DNA from: Marsupella aquatica
Lineage: Eukaryota; Marchantiophyta
DNA length: 64,000 nucleotides
Assembly (NCBI GenBank): GCA_973895155.1
Contig: OZ316893.1
Location: forward strand, 5,084,001 to 5,148,000
Direction of reading: 5' to 3'
Shown: piece by piece, positions 1-9,532 of the stretch
Numbering within the stretch: position 1 is the stretch's first letter
Layout of the letters: each line of letters opens with the position of its first letter
The notes under the pieces: generated by a model
Databases searched by the model: none
Seen by the model: the letters and a program-made list of their open reading frames with translations, nothing else
What the model was told of the DNA's origin: nothing
Position numbers and translations under genes: made by a program

Positions 1-1
1 T

Positions 2-935
2 TTGACGGGCGGATCTCTTAGCTTCAGCTTCAGCAAACAAGGTGTTGACATGTCTCCTATTGTTGAAAGTGAGGAGTTCATTGTGCTCCTCCCTTCTTGC
101 CAAACGGTCCTCCCCAATTGCTTTGACAAAATGCTCAGTAACTTTGTGCATCTCATCTCGGGTCCTCTCAGATGCTTTTTTTTGTTTCCAGCCCCTAGTG
201 GTTGATGGGCCGCCATCCTGCTCTCCAGTGACAGAGGCTAGGCTTCTTCCCATGGGACTTGGGTGCTGGAAGCTGGCTGACTGGGAGGGTGTGGGTCGAT
301 CCCGTCCTATATTCCGAGTCTCATCAGGAGTTGGTGGATCATGGTTGGTCGGTGGCGGTCTGTACGAGGTATCCAGAGGTTCTGCATCATCATCCAAGTC
401 CCTCAAATGCAGCATCAGGGCTCAATTCATTTGTGTCACCTCTGCCCATGTCTGAATTGGTAGACGGCCATGGTTGGGCTTCTTCAGGAGTCCCGCCTGA
501 TCCTGGGTCCATGGAATGTCGGACAGCTGCTTCAGCCTCGGCATCGACTGTACTGTCAACATACTGATGAGGATCTGGATTGACAACTCTATTCGCCGGA
601 ACAAATACTACCATAGCCTCATAGATATCTTCCAGGAAAGTAGTGGGCAAACTTTGATCCTTCTTTTCAGACCTTGACAATTGAAAGTACCCATCACCAC
701 CAGAGGAAGTGTTGGCCTTAAAGTCATAAATCTTCCTGAAGTCTGTGAGCAATTTCTCCCACCTCTTCTTGCACTGCTTCCAGCCCCTTTGCACATTGTT
801 GGCCTTGCACATTTCTTCAATGTCCTTCCGTCTTTGCTCAGCTGTTTGAATTGGTCTCTGGATGAGTCTACTTGAGATTGATCCTACTAGTATTTCTTGC
901 TGTCCACAAGCACCAACAGTTCTCTGGTGTCCCAC
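2..935 (-). pseudogene. Trihelix (Myb/SANT-like) DNA-binding protein, frameshifted and cut by the window edge
   Basis: The minus-strand frame from 935 to about 392 has the second half of a trihelix domain: an IEEMCKANNVQRGWKQCKKR stretch, RWEKLL, then DFRKIYDF and a LEDIYEAM helix, as in plant trihelix factors and in Myb/SANT proteins carried by PIF/Harbinger-type transposons. The first trihelix tryptophan segment is not visible, so an upstream exon may be missing. The frame stops near 390 (TGA). The protein continues in another frame after a 1-nt slip (DDDAEPLDTSYR onward) through a GWKQKKASERTRDEMHKV segment and a charged, probably coiled-coil C-terminus rich in E, A, R and K that leaves the window. 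It would act in the nucleus as a DNA-binding protein. Transposon partner and host factor are both possible. The domain call is fairly safe; the role is not. Confidence 0.6.
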
Positions 936-999
936 TAAGCAGTTCTTGCCATACTACACACCAAAGTTCACAGTTTTTGTTTGGTTTAGATCACAGAGC

Positions 1000-1145
1000 G
1001 AGCATTTATAAATTGTGCAAATTTTGATTATAGCTAATTTGTGCTCAACTTCACTCAGCTTAAAATTAAAGAGAAACACATCCCAAAACACATTCACAAT
1101 TCAGATTCAAATTGTGCCTAATTTGTGTTCAACTTCACTTAGATC
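1000..1145. repeat. Minisatellite block A, related to the block at 14975-15110
   Basis: About two degenerate units of roughly 50-80 bp share the pattern TTGTGxTCAACTTCACT, then TTAAAATTAAAGAGAAACACA, then ATTCACAATTCA. The same words in the same orientation recur at 14975-15110. It sits just upstream of the trihelix start and may be part of that gene's promoter or an end repeat of a larger element. Confidence 0.5.
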
Positions 1146-1986
1146 ACCCTATTCATTAAAACTTGAATTTCTCTAGTCCTATAATTTGGGCATTAGAATT
1201 GTAATTTTAGACCTCAAAAAGTGTATATTTGGCCACTAAAATGTATGCTTTGGGGGAACAAGTTATAAAACTTTTGGGGGTAAAATAAGAAATTTGAAGG
1301 TCAACTTAATTAAATAATTCAGTTATCAATTATTAATAATTATTAATTAAAAGACAATAAAGTGTTCTTATTATATACAATATAAACAATGAAAAAATAG
1401 AATAAGACAATATAATAAATTCAAATGACCCGTGATAACCAAGTTACACAAACACGGAAGGTAAACCGGTGATGTATTATAAAAGTAAAAAACCTATTTT
1501 TATAGGGTCGAGACCACGTCTGCCCCAATGCAGGCTCTAGATGGTTTTGACCGGTTGTTGAATGTATATCAATTACTATGTAAAAATCTATGTCGAGATT
1601 ATCTCGATCCAAATGTAGGGTCCACATAAATTTGACCCGTTGTTGAATCTATATCTTTAGCTATTCCCTTTGTATAGGGTCGAGACCCAAATAACCTTTT
1701 TCTGAGAACATATCTACAAGTAAAAGAGGATCAACAACATCTAGACTCAAATGGATAGTACGCATAGCTTCACTCTTTTTTCAAGTAAGAATATGTATAT
1801 CTACAACTCACATCATAACTGTTCAGTGTAGGGTCGAGATAATCTAGACCCAAATCTCATGCTCCTCCACCCTGCAGAATTCATTTGATCAAGTAAATCT
1901 AGACCCTGACGGGTCATATTTCATATCGCGATTGCAGAAAGCGAGAGGATTTCTATTCCAGAACTTTGCGGTGAGGTCCCTACACC
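1146..1986. other. AT-rich spacer with dyad sites and half-sites
   Basis: No coding sequence is recognised. The stretch 1240-1400 is strongly AT-rich. From 1500 on it carries repeated GGGTCGAGACC / TCTAGACCC half-sites (about 1504, 1676, 1740, 1888) and two dyads (1593-1607, 1831-1851) of the palindrome family described at 1593-10403. Confidence 0.6.
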
Positions 1987-2894
1987 TCAGGAAACAAATC
2001 CCCGATGATTTTCTCTGTAGGGTCCTGTGTACTGATATCCAATTAATGTCTTTGCAAGGTCGTTGATTGCCTCCTCCGTCAATTCCTCCATTGGTGGTAA
2101 TTGTTGCACTTCATTCTTGACATCCCAAGGAATTTTGTCCGCTGTGACATCCAAGACTATATGGATAACCAAATGAACCCATACCGTACTACCCCACCAC
2201 TCCATCAACAACGCATAAATGGTAGCCTGTTGATCTCTGTCCGCTAAAACATTTATCATAGACCACTTTGGATGATTGATAAAAAGGTAGTGCTGAAGAT
2301 TGAAGGCATGATACAATTTCCTGAGCAGAGGCCACAGTATTTCTGGAAAGAATGTATCATGCGTGGAGTGATGCGAAAATGAGGAAGGAAACAACCCACA
2401 ATTCTCTGAATTTGCAAATGCCTTCACTGGAGTGTCATCAAGAAGGAGTGTATTAGTTTCGTTGTATAATCCACCATAATGTTTCCAAACAACCCTCAAA
2501 TCCTTCAAATGAATATTTGCCTTCCCATCGGTAATGTCAGGCCTCTGGATTCTAGTATTGAATGTATCTTCTTGTGTGAGAATAAACTTGAATTGCTCTT
2601 GCTCTTCTTGACTGAAGATCAAATGAATCATTTCATCCGTCATGGGTTTCCTTGCACAAGTCCAAATGGCAACATCAAATAACAAAAAACCTGCGATTAA
2701 GAACTCGTGAAGATGGGGTCGCTCAACATACATAAAGTTAAACCCTCCACGTCTCCCCCATTGGACACCCTTGACACTTGTCGCACTACGGCGCGGTCCG
2801 GAACTTGGCATTTTGACAGAATCCCAACACATTTTGTTGAGGTCAAGAATCAATAGCTTCCGTCTGATTGGACCGTGAAGTGGAGGCAAGGGTC
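1987..2894 (-). CDS. FCP1/NIF-phosphatase-like (HAD fold) C-terminal exon
   Basis: A 300-codon open frame starts after a good acceptor (TTTGCAG at 2895-2901) and has no in-frame ATG before the domain, so it is an internal or last exon. The order of motifs matches the FCP1 homology domain: KLLILDLN near residues 11-18, RPHLHEFL near 57, AIWTCA near 74-79, LKDLRVVW near 128, and LLLDDTPVKA near 148-157. FCP1/NIF enzymes dephosphorylate phosphoproteins such as the RNA polymerase II tail using a D-x-D-x-T motif. Here the motif reads D-L-N-K-M, so the second aspartate and the threonine are lost and catalysis is doubtful. It lies on the same strand as the ParB/methyltransferase-like gene, with a palindrome in the flanking non-coding DNA (2946-2966). 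It is uninterrupted, unlike its neighbours. Domain confident, gene boundaries not. Confidence 0.65.
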
Positions 2895-2945
2895 CTGCAA
2901 AGAAGGAACACCAATGTTAGAATTGTGGGAGATAAAACAGAGGAA

Positions 2946-2966
2946 TGCTCGAGACAATCTCGAGCA
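2946..2966. repeat. Perfect dyad TGCTCGAGA-CAA-TCTCGAGCA
   Basis: Nine-base arms match exactly around a CAA spacer. It lies about 50 bp upstream of the FCP1-like exon acceptor, in presumed intron or spacer. Confidence 0.9.
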
Positions 2967-3149
2967 TCACAAGTGAATGAACAACAGTCAACATCATACC
3001 TATTGTTGGTTGAAGATCAGTAGTTGAAGAAATCTCAGGACATCTTCGGAGATTATTGTCGACGCACTCCACAACTGGTAAAGGCCCGCCTATTTATGTG
3101 AAGGTAGACATAATAATTTAGACGGCTGAATTTCAGGACTGTTCAAACT

Positions 3150-3950
3150 AACTTGGGTTTCAACCTCACGTGCTGAAAGACCCAAATTCATCTAGAAGGT
3201 TATCTCCTAGTTGGTTTTGGATGTCCAAATTTATCCCTCCGGGAAGGGTCTCAACAAGAGCTGGCTGAGACCAAACTGGCACTAATTTGAACTTATCCTT
3301 CCTATACTTTCTAGATCGAATAATCTTCTCAGACTGCTCTATACTGACTTGTTGACCTTTTGACGGTCCATCAGTCCAGACATAATGAGTAGCACTTGCT
3401 TTGAGTGATTGTAACCAGTTCTACCGATTTTAGTCCCCAGTTTCCTAACAAAAGGGAGAATTACAGGGCTTCCAGTAGAAGAATCTGTGAAAACAAGCTT
3501 ATTCTCTGAAGCGCAAAACATTTGGTCCAAGGGAGAGGACGATGCACCTGCCTCGTCCCGAGGGGGAGTATGGCAGCGACTAGCTTTCTTAGTAGAGAGA
3601 ATCTCATCCAGTTGAGGAGGGCTTGGAATTGGTTGGCTAACTACGTCCTACAAGGTGGATTCCTAGCCAACATCCAAGGTTGAAGACTGTTGTTCACGTT
3701 GTGCGTCTCCAAGGCCACCCGATGAAGGAACACCTGGAAGGTCGAGATCATCTCAAGCATCATTTCCAAATTCAGGCAATATTTCACCCTCCTCTTCCAT
3801 GTAGCTTGGGATTTTTGGGCCCTCCGTTTTGCGATGCTCTAAATTCTCCGCAAATACTTCCTCAAAAATACTGGCTTCCACCGGAGCTATGTCTGAGGCC
3901 GCCTCTTCTATAAGAACGAGGGGACCGGCAGTAATTTCCTGAGATGGTAA
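3150..3950 (-). pseudogene. Acidic and basic tail downstream of the methyltransferase-like domain (broken)
   Basis: After the TAG at 3951-3953 the same minus frame stays protein-like: an acidic segment (LVLIEEAASDIAPVEASIFE and on to GEILPEFGNDA), then stops near 3750-3775 and 3660, then a proline/serine-rich piece (QPIPSPPQLDEILSTKKASR). A frame change near 3380 leads to a basic segment (EKIIRSRKYRKDKFKLVPVW) ending near 3170. This looks like the C-terminal extension of the ParB/methyltransferase-like protein or the N-terminal part of the FCP1-like one, decayed by point stops. No known domain is recognised. The dyad at 3740-3758 falls inside the acidic part. Confidence 0.4.
3740..3758. repeat. 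Imperfect dyad inside coding sequence
   Basis: GGTCGAGA-TCA-TCTCAAGC. On the minus strand it reads through the acidic tail as A-stop-D-D-L-D; one base change from the consensus (CGA to TGA) would give A-R-D-D-L-D. Confidence 0.7.
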
Positions 3951-5421
3951 CTATTCTTTGGGTGGCACATATAAAACTTGCTTGTTGTCATGGAGGAGCT
4001 GAGCAAAGGCTTCTGTGAATTCCATCTCTTGAGCTGTGTCCGAATACACAAAACAATCCCGACCAAGAATGACACAAGCTTTCAATGTCTGTCCTCCAGA
4101 GAAGAAATCCAACACTGTGTGACCTGGGCAGGAGAAATAATCAACAAGACGCTTTGTCATTCACAAAGGCTTTGCTCTCGGATTACAAAGCCACCCCGCC
4201 GACCGACCATCTCATAAGATGGGGCCATCTTCTCCAAAACTTTAACATCAACAGTAGATTCATCGAGCTTATCTTTCCCCTTTGATTGGTCTTTGTTGTT
4301 CCCAGTAGGGGCCTTCAAAGGCAAGACTGTGAAGTCTTTGTCCCACTTCTCACTGTAGTTCCAAAACGCATAAAAGTCATCAAAGAAAATTTGGGACCAG
4401 TCTGGTTTCTCTTCACAATAAATTCCCCCAAAGATGATTGAGTCTCGGGCTACAATGAGAAAATCTCCCTCCTCCTTGGGCAGCTGATCACGGTAGTAGC
4501 TCCCGTACTCCAGCTTCGTGTGGACTTTCTTCTCACGACAAATCTTTTCAAAGGCACTCTGAATCTGGCCTATCAATGGGCCTTGACGGACAAAAAAGAT
4601 TACCAAGAGCTCCGTCGAGTTCACCATCTGCAAACAAAATTTTGGCATCTGTCCACTGTCGTTGTTGAAGACGACCAAAATCAACAATGGAAAGTGGGCA
4701 CATCCTTTGCACCAAGTCAACAATCTCAGGCTTCATTGTCCTCATCAAATTATCGCTAAAAAATGTGTGATAAGGAGTATCCTCCATTGAAGGCATCGCC
4801 AAATACCTTGCAATATATCTGCTCAAGCCTAACAATGAGACTTTGCGGAAATGGGTCTTTTGGCCTATTTCTTTTTAGGAGGTTGGAAATCCAAACCTCT
4901 CCAGCAAGTTGTCTAAGTTTGGGCAACTCACCACGATCCATAAATGCAGGCAAATATTGAGTTAGCTCAAACCAAGTGAGTGAATTGGCAAACCGATCCG
5001 GATACTTCAAGACGAAGTACTCCACAATTGTTGCCCTCAACTTGGTCATGACTTTGAAAGTATGAGCCATATCACTCATTGATTGAACATCAGATTTGTT
5101 GGCTGGGTCTTTCTTCAATAAAATCTTCTGATGTTGAACGGCAGTAAAAACTTTCAGAATGTCATCACTACTCAGGTCTCCTTCAAATCATCTAAACAAT
5201 GCCAGCGTAATCATTTTTGTTGTCCGGAATTTCCCGTTTATTTTTGAACCTAACTCCCCTAGACCATCCGGAAGAAGTCCCTTGACCCAATCGATGCACA
5301 TTTGTCTCCAAGACTGGAAGAGGTTCTCTTCCAAAAAAAGCAACCAAAAAATATTCCTCAGATCGGATTTTCCAGTCGTTATTTTGGTCAAGGCCATAAA
5401 ATCTTGATCCAAACAGTACAA
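3951..5421 (-). pseudogene. Methyltransferase-like domain (beta-class order), decayed
   Basis: From 5421 the frame runs to 4756 with one TGA at 5188-5190 (LALFR-stop-FEGDLSSDD), through a helical stretch (SWRQMCIDWVKGLLP, TFKVMTKLRATIVEYFVLKY). It then shifts near 4790, again near 4650-4720, and again at 4157-4160. The last part, TKRLVDYFSCPGHTVLDFFSGG followed by LGRDCFVYSDTAQEMEF, fits motifs X and I of beta-class (N4-cytosine/N6-adenine) DNA methyltransferases, where the catalytic motif IV comes first. The likely motif IV position (GDFLIVARDS, near 4460) lacks a D/N/S-P-P-Y/F/W tetrapeptide. Either this copy is dead or the family is non-catalytic. With the ParB-like exon directly upstream, it resembles ParB-methyltransferase pairs of phages and bacteria. 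The stop TAG is at 3951-3953. Confidence 0.5.
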
Positions 5422-5432
5422 AGAAAATCTGA

Positions 5433-5546
5433 GGCTCGAGACGATCTCAAGGTAGAATTAAGGAACTATGTTGATATTTATCGGAGAATACATGAAGATA
5501 AATCAAATACATAAACTTGACCTCGAGGCTCGAGACAATCTCGAGC
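5433..5546. repeat. Two dyads in one presumed intron
   Basis: GGCTCGAGA-CGA-TCTCAAGG at 5433-5452 and GCTCGAGA-CAA-TCTCGAGC at 5528-5546, with an extra CCTCGAGG at 5521-5528. Both lie between the donor at 5573 and the next coding frame near 5430 on the minus strand. Confidence 0.85.
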
Positions 5547-5573
5547 TAGAAGTGGATTTGAGTTCGAATATAC

Positions 5574-6242
5574 CTGGAACTTTTGATGATCCGTTAGTCT
5601 ATTGGACCCAATCACGGGTCTCTCCGGACGGCCACACTCGTCAAACTGTCGACGGGCATGGACCATAGTATCAAGAAAACAGGACTCATACTCCATGGTC
5701 TTATTAACAACATTTGCCCTTTGTGAGTGTTGAGCAAGTATTGTTCTTGGAGTTTTGTCTGAAAGAATTTGTGACTTTCGATACTGCAGACTCTTCGCGA
5801 CCTCCTTCAACTTTGGATCGCTCTTAGCCCAACCTATTATCCAAATAGCTGCCTTTGCCGAGTGTTGTCCACTAATTGCAAGGAATTGCACCTTCTTATT
5901 CTTAACACCCCACTCAAACTCCTTTCGATCCTCAGGAGTATTCTCATAATGGACCAACTGTGAACTCTCTCTTGAATACGGAATTAAATCCGCCACAGCT
6001 GGTACCATTCCAAGGTTTCTAACCATGGATTTCGCGACCTCCATGGCATGGTCTTTATTGAACATCCTATATACCAATACTGCAGAAGGTGAATCTATAC
6101 TAGTGACAGGAATGTCAAAAGTTTCATTCATGCCAAATGTGTAATACTCCTCAATCTCCTTAAGGACTTCGGCTCCTTCTTTAACGCTCTTTTCTCCCGG
6201 AGCATCTCCTGGAGTGCCGTCATCATCGGTATGTGCAATCAC
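5574..6242 (-). CDS. ParB-like (ParB/Srx fold) domain exon
   Basis: This minus-strand frame reads a ParB-type N-terminal domain: an IPVTSID strand near residues 44-50, an LVYR with the usual arginine near 56-59, a helix AMEVAKSMVRNLGMVPAV matching the ParB 'si...G...P' segment, and AISGQHSAKAAI near residues 122-133 at the position of the ParB G-x-R/H-R box. A basic helical region with TILAQHSQRAN follows. The coding part ends in KFQ at a clear donor (CAG|GTATAT, exon end 5574). ParB/Srx domains bind or cut DNA or hydrolyse nucleotides; in phages they often pair with DNA methyltransferases. Upstream, the frame must change near 6250 to join the preceding segment. The fold is inferred from motifs, not from alignment. 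Confidence 0.5.
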
Positions 6243-7031
6243 ACCCGAGGAAGATGTCTACCTTGGGCGGTGCAGACTTCTTTGGCGGATGAGCCTTCTT
6301 CGCTTTGCTTTCGGGTTTGTCAACCCTCTTCCTCTTTTGAGACACCTTTGCTTCCTTTTTGTCCAAACCGGAGGTCTTGTCTCCTGTAGCTACGGATTTC
6401 ACTTTACCTGTTTGTCTCCGATGAAACAACACCCACTTTTTACAAGCATCCTCATCAAATTCTCCGGCTCCAAACACAAAAATCAGGGGATATGGATTCA
6501 AACTTGATCCCCCAATTTTGATTCCGACATTAGTCTCAAAACCTTCCACGTGAAAGGAGTCATGAATGCATCATCACAATCAAACCCATACTTTCCACAA
6601 TAAAGGAATCCAAAAATTATGTTGGCTCCAGATATAGGACTATCTTCAAGCAAATTACTTGTAGTAAAACCCTCGGGGAAGAACCCCATTGATATCACGC
6701 TCAATTGTTTCCTGGCTGCACATTCAATGTTAAGATCGCAAGAGTAGTTTTTGGCGTGAAGTCTAATTAAAGCCCACTTCCCTATCTCGTGGTTCTCCAC
6801 CGTCAAAACCATGTCCTTACCATTACTCGTCTCAATAGAAACAACAGGCCCTAGTAGGCTGCACACAAGAGGATCGACTGATGGAGACCTCGTCTTCACA
6901 CAAATAATAGTTCCTTCCATGTCTGCAGTTTCAGCAAGCTCAATGGCCCAACAGAATCCAAATTGACCTTGTCCAGGGCAGGAAACCTCAATTGCATGTT
7001 CATCTTCAACTACCAAATTAGGCGATCCCAA
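6223..7031 (-). pseudogene. N-terminal region of the ParB/methyltransferase-like protein
   Basis: Two overlapping minus frames join near 6545-6560. The first (7031-6498) reads a beta-rich segment: HAIEVSCPGQGQFGFCWAIE, TIICVKTRSPSVDPLVCSLL, KWALIRLHAKNYSCDLNIEC and IIFGFLYCGKYGFDCDDAFM. The second (to 6223) continues with ETNVGIKIGGSSLNPYPLIF and a lysine-rich, likely nuclear-localisation stretch (KRKRVDKPESKAKKAHPPKK). I do not recognise the domain. The first frame has no ATG, so it begins in an exon. The switch between frames is a 1-nt slip or a small intron. Confidence 0.45.
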
Positions 7032-7084
7032 TTTCGTACCAAATTTTCAAAAACATGTACCACAAAACCAAGAAACAAATAGGA

Positions 7085-7895
7085 GGCTCGAGATGATCTC
7101 GATCTTCCTTCATTATTAGGACAGCTGAGTCGACAGTTTTATGCACTAAGGTCTTACATGTTTGAATGCCACATCTCACCCGGGGAATTTAAAAAGAGAT
7201 TTCAACCCCAAGAAATCTAAAAAGAGAACACAATAGTCAGGAACTACAAGAGGCTCGAGATGATCTCGAGCCACCATCTGTTTAAAAGAAAAATACAAGG
7301 GCTTGAGATGATCTCGATCCTCAAATATATCAGTTGAGGTTTTATTCCATTGCATATCATAAATCAGTCAAAAATGATCCAATGTCACCTATTCGACCAC
7401 ATTCAAAACCCTCTAACTCAGTGGTTCAATTTTCATCTTCACAAACGAGTTGGAGGACTAAGAAAGTGGTCCAAAAGGCAATGTTGGATCACATTGGATA
7501 GGATATTAGTAATTGAAGTAGACGACATGGAGTCCTTCCAACTGGAAGAAATCGGTCAAGGGATACGAATGAACATAATGGAAGATGGTGATGAATATAT
7601 TTGGCTCGAGATGATCTTGAGCCTAACATCTCAAACGAGTGATCCGAATATCATATTCAACAATGAACATCATATTCAATCAATGATTAAAATCCACTTT
7701 CTCCATTGACTTCTCATACCCACACACCCGTTCGGATGTCAATGATCAGAATGAGTTGGAGGGTAGAGAAGTCCCTGGAGGAAGGAAATTTTAGATATTT
7801 TGGATATGATGTTCACTTTTGAATTATAAGAGCTTGAAGAAATCTGAGTAGGTAACATGCAGGAAATGGATATTGGCTCGAGACGATCTCGAGCC
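7085..7895. repeat. Five dyads in 0.8 kb
   Basis: 7085-7105 (GGCTCGAGA-TGA-TCTCGATCT), 7252-7272 (perfect 9-bp arms, TGA spacer), 7300-7320 (GGCTTGAGA-TGA-TCTCGATCC), 7603-7623 (one arm mismatch, TGA spacer) and 7875-7895 (perfect 9-bp arms, CGA spacer). The region looks like introns of the minus-strand gene with possible short exons, for example a frame reading HCLLDHFLSPPTRL near 7450-7490. Confidence 0.85.
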
Positions 7896-8006
7896 TCATG
7901 CCACTTACATCAAATGCAAAATCAACTGATATCACAAACTTTTGAAGCAAAGTAATGCAGAAAACATCAATAGGCTCGAGATCATGAAACAAGTGGACCA
8001 ATTGAA

Positions 8007-8025
8007 GCTCAAGACGATCTTGAGT
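8007..8025. repeat. Dyad CTCAAGA-CGA-TCTTGAG
   Basis: The 7-bp arms are perfect even though both carry the same C-to-T type change from the consensus, so symmetry was kept while the sequence changed. Confidence 0.85.
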
Positions 8026-8032
8026 TAAACCT

Positions 8033-8177
8033 GAACAATGAACAAAGATGATGAATTACGTTTAATGGTGCGATGGATCTGATGCGCTGAGTCTAGATGG
8101 GTCTGAAGCTCATCCCCAACTGTTGCAAGGTTGTACTCAGCGAAGTCCTCCTTGGAGAAATCTACAACAGTCGACAT
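8033..8177 (-). CDS. Probable first coding exon of the ParB/methyltransferase-like gene
   Basis: The ATG at 8177-8175 opens MSTVVDFSKEDFAEYNLATV, continuing to KRNSSSLFIVQ and a CAG|GTTTAA donor near 8036. The composition is protein-like and it sits directly downstream of the half-site array at 8226-8385, which would be its 5' leader or promoter. The longer open frame that extends upstream to 8573 reads through this leader and is not believed. The dyad 8007-8025 follows directly in the presumed intron. No domain is recognised in the short peptide, and the link to the downstream exons is inferred from strand and order only. Confidence 0.4.
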
Positions 8178-8225
8178 GGCTGGTGAAGAGAGGAACATAC
8201 TACGGGCTGAGAACTTAAAAACAAA

Positions 8226-8385
8226 TCTTGAGCCTAAACACAAAATCTTGACCCTATCAAATCTCGAGCCTAAACACAAAATCTTGACCCTATAAAATCT
8301 CGAGGAAAAAAAATAATCTTGACCCTCTAATATCTCGAGGCTAATACAAGGATCTCGAGGCAAGAGCGCAAAAAAATCTAGAGGC
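8226..8385. promoter_or_regulatory. Array of nine directly repeated half-sites in a divergent promoter region
   Basis: Half-sites TCTTGAGCC 8226, TCTTGACCC 8246, TCTCGAGCC 8262, TCTTGACCC 8282, TCTCGAGG 8298, TCTTGACCC 8317, TCTCGAGGC 8333, TCTCGAGGC 8353 and TCTAGAGGC 8377, all in one direction at 16-24 bp spacing. The first four form two 36-bp tandem units. The array is 49 bp upstream of the minus-strand ATG at 8177 and between the two divergent gene sets. Clustered direct half-sites plus scattered dyads fit an operator for an element-encoded DNA-binding protein. Confidence 0.7.
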
Positions 8386-8646
8386 AAGGAGGCAAGGGAC
8401 GCGAGGAGGCGAGGAGGCGAATGTGAAAATGGGGAGTTCAAAACCCCTGAAGCCACTATAAGCCCCTCGGGGGTTGGCCTTGGCCGTGCCAAGCGTGCCA
8501 CGGGCTCGTGCAGGCTCAGGCAGGCTGCCATGCAACTTGCTGGGTGCTTACAATCATTATTACGGTCACACATGTTGTCATTATTGTTATCCGTACTTCA
8601 GCTCTGCTGCAAGTTTAGCCGTGCCACAAGTTCAACCAAGCCGTCT

Positions 8647-8680
8647 GATTGGCCGTTTTGTCAGTCAGGATTTTATATAT
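8647..8680 (+). promoter_or_regulatory. CCAAT-like and TATA box of the plus-strand gene
   Basis: GATTGGCC (inverted CCAAT) at 8647-8654 and TTTATATAT at 8672-8680 are followed at the expected distance by a pyrimidine-rich leader (8690-8790, many CTCTC runs), typical of plant promoters. The plus-strand coding sequence starts near 9533. Confidence 0.5.
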
Positions 8681-9058
8681 TGCTTCTCTTTGCTCTCCAG
8701 CGGGTCATTCTTCTCATTTCGTTTCACTGCTCGCTCGTTGCTCCCTTTGCCTCTCTCTGCTCTCTCTCCCTCTCCCTCTCCCTGGCTCTAGATTTCTGCT
8801 CTGATATTTTTCTATCGTTATTTTTAAGGGTTGTGGACTTTGTGTTTGTGTTTAGGATATGTCGAGACATTATCATTTTAAGCTCTGAAGGAGGTCTAAA
8901 ATAATTGAGCTCCTATCTTTTAGAAAACCAAACCTTTTCAGCTTATACTAATGTCGGTCAAAATCCATTTGGAAGCCTTTTCCCTCTATTTGATGACCTT
9001 TTAGAAGCTATTTCTCAGTAAACTAGGAGCCTACTTTCTTAATTGCACCAAATCATAC

Positions 9059-9500
9059 CTCTAGATCATCTAGAGCCATTTATATGTTCTTATTTTGGGT
9101 GGCTTATTATTCATAATAGTATCTTTGTGAAATACAATTTCCTTTTTGGCTCGAGATCATCTTGAGTCATAAGTTTGATCCTCAAAATTATTAACTTTTG
9201 CCTTCTATCTAATCGTGCATTCGGTTGTCCTTGTTCTAATTGGGTTTGTAGATAGTCGAAGGTATAGAATCTGAATTTGCTATTTAGGAGATTTCATATT
9301 CTACCTCGAGATCGTCTCGAGCTAGATACTTCTGAATTTTTACATATTGGTGTTTTTGGTCCCTCTTCTACCTTGAGATCGTCTCGAGGTAGAAGAGTTT
9401 CTTATTTTCTCTATCACACAGTTTTTTGGGATAAACTTCTACACTTGGGTTTTTTGATTTGTTCTTGTAGTCACTTTACCTCGAGATCATATCGAGGTAA
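9059..9500. repeat. Five dyads in the leader of the plus-strand gene
   Basis: 9059-9075 (CTCTAGA-TCA-TCTAGAG, perfect), 9148-9168 (GGCTCGAGA-TCA-TCTTGAGTC), 9304-9322 (CTCGAGA-TCG-TCTCGAG core, perfect), 9363-9397 (16-bp arms with one mismatch around TCG) and 9476-9500 (TTACCTCGA-GATCATA-TCGAGGTAA). The last three share a CTACCTCGAG-type outer arm, unlike the GGCTCGAG arms on the minus-gene side. Confidence 0.85.
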
Positions 9501-9532
9501 CTACATCCAACGGTTTGGACCACGTTTTCAAA

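Noticed and set aside
7350-7709. 119-codon plus-strand open frame
   Set aside because: It crosses a palindrome, has no recognisable sequence, and lies in presumed introns of the minus-strand gene.
8025-8573. 182-codon minus-strand open frame as one gene
   Set aside because: Most of it reads through the half-site array and promoter-like DNA; only the part from the ATG at 8177 looks coding.
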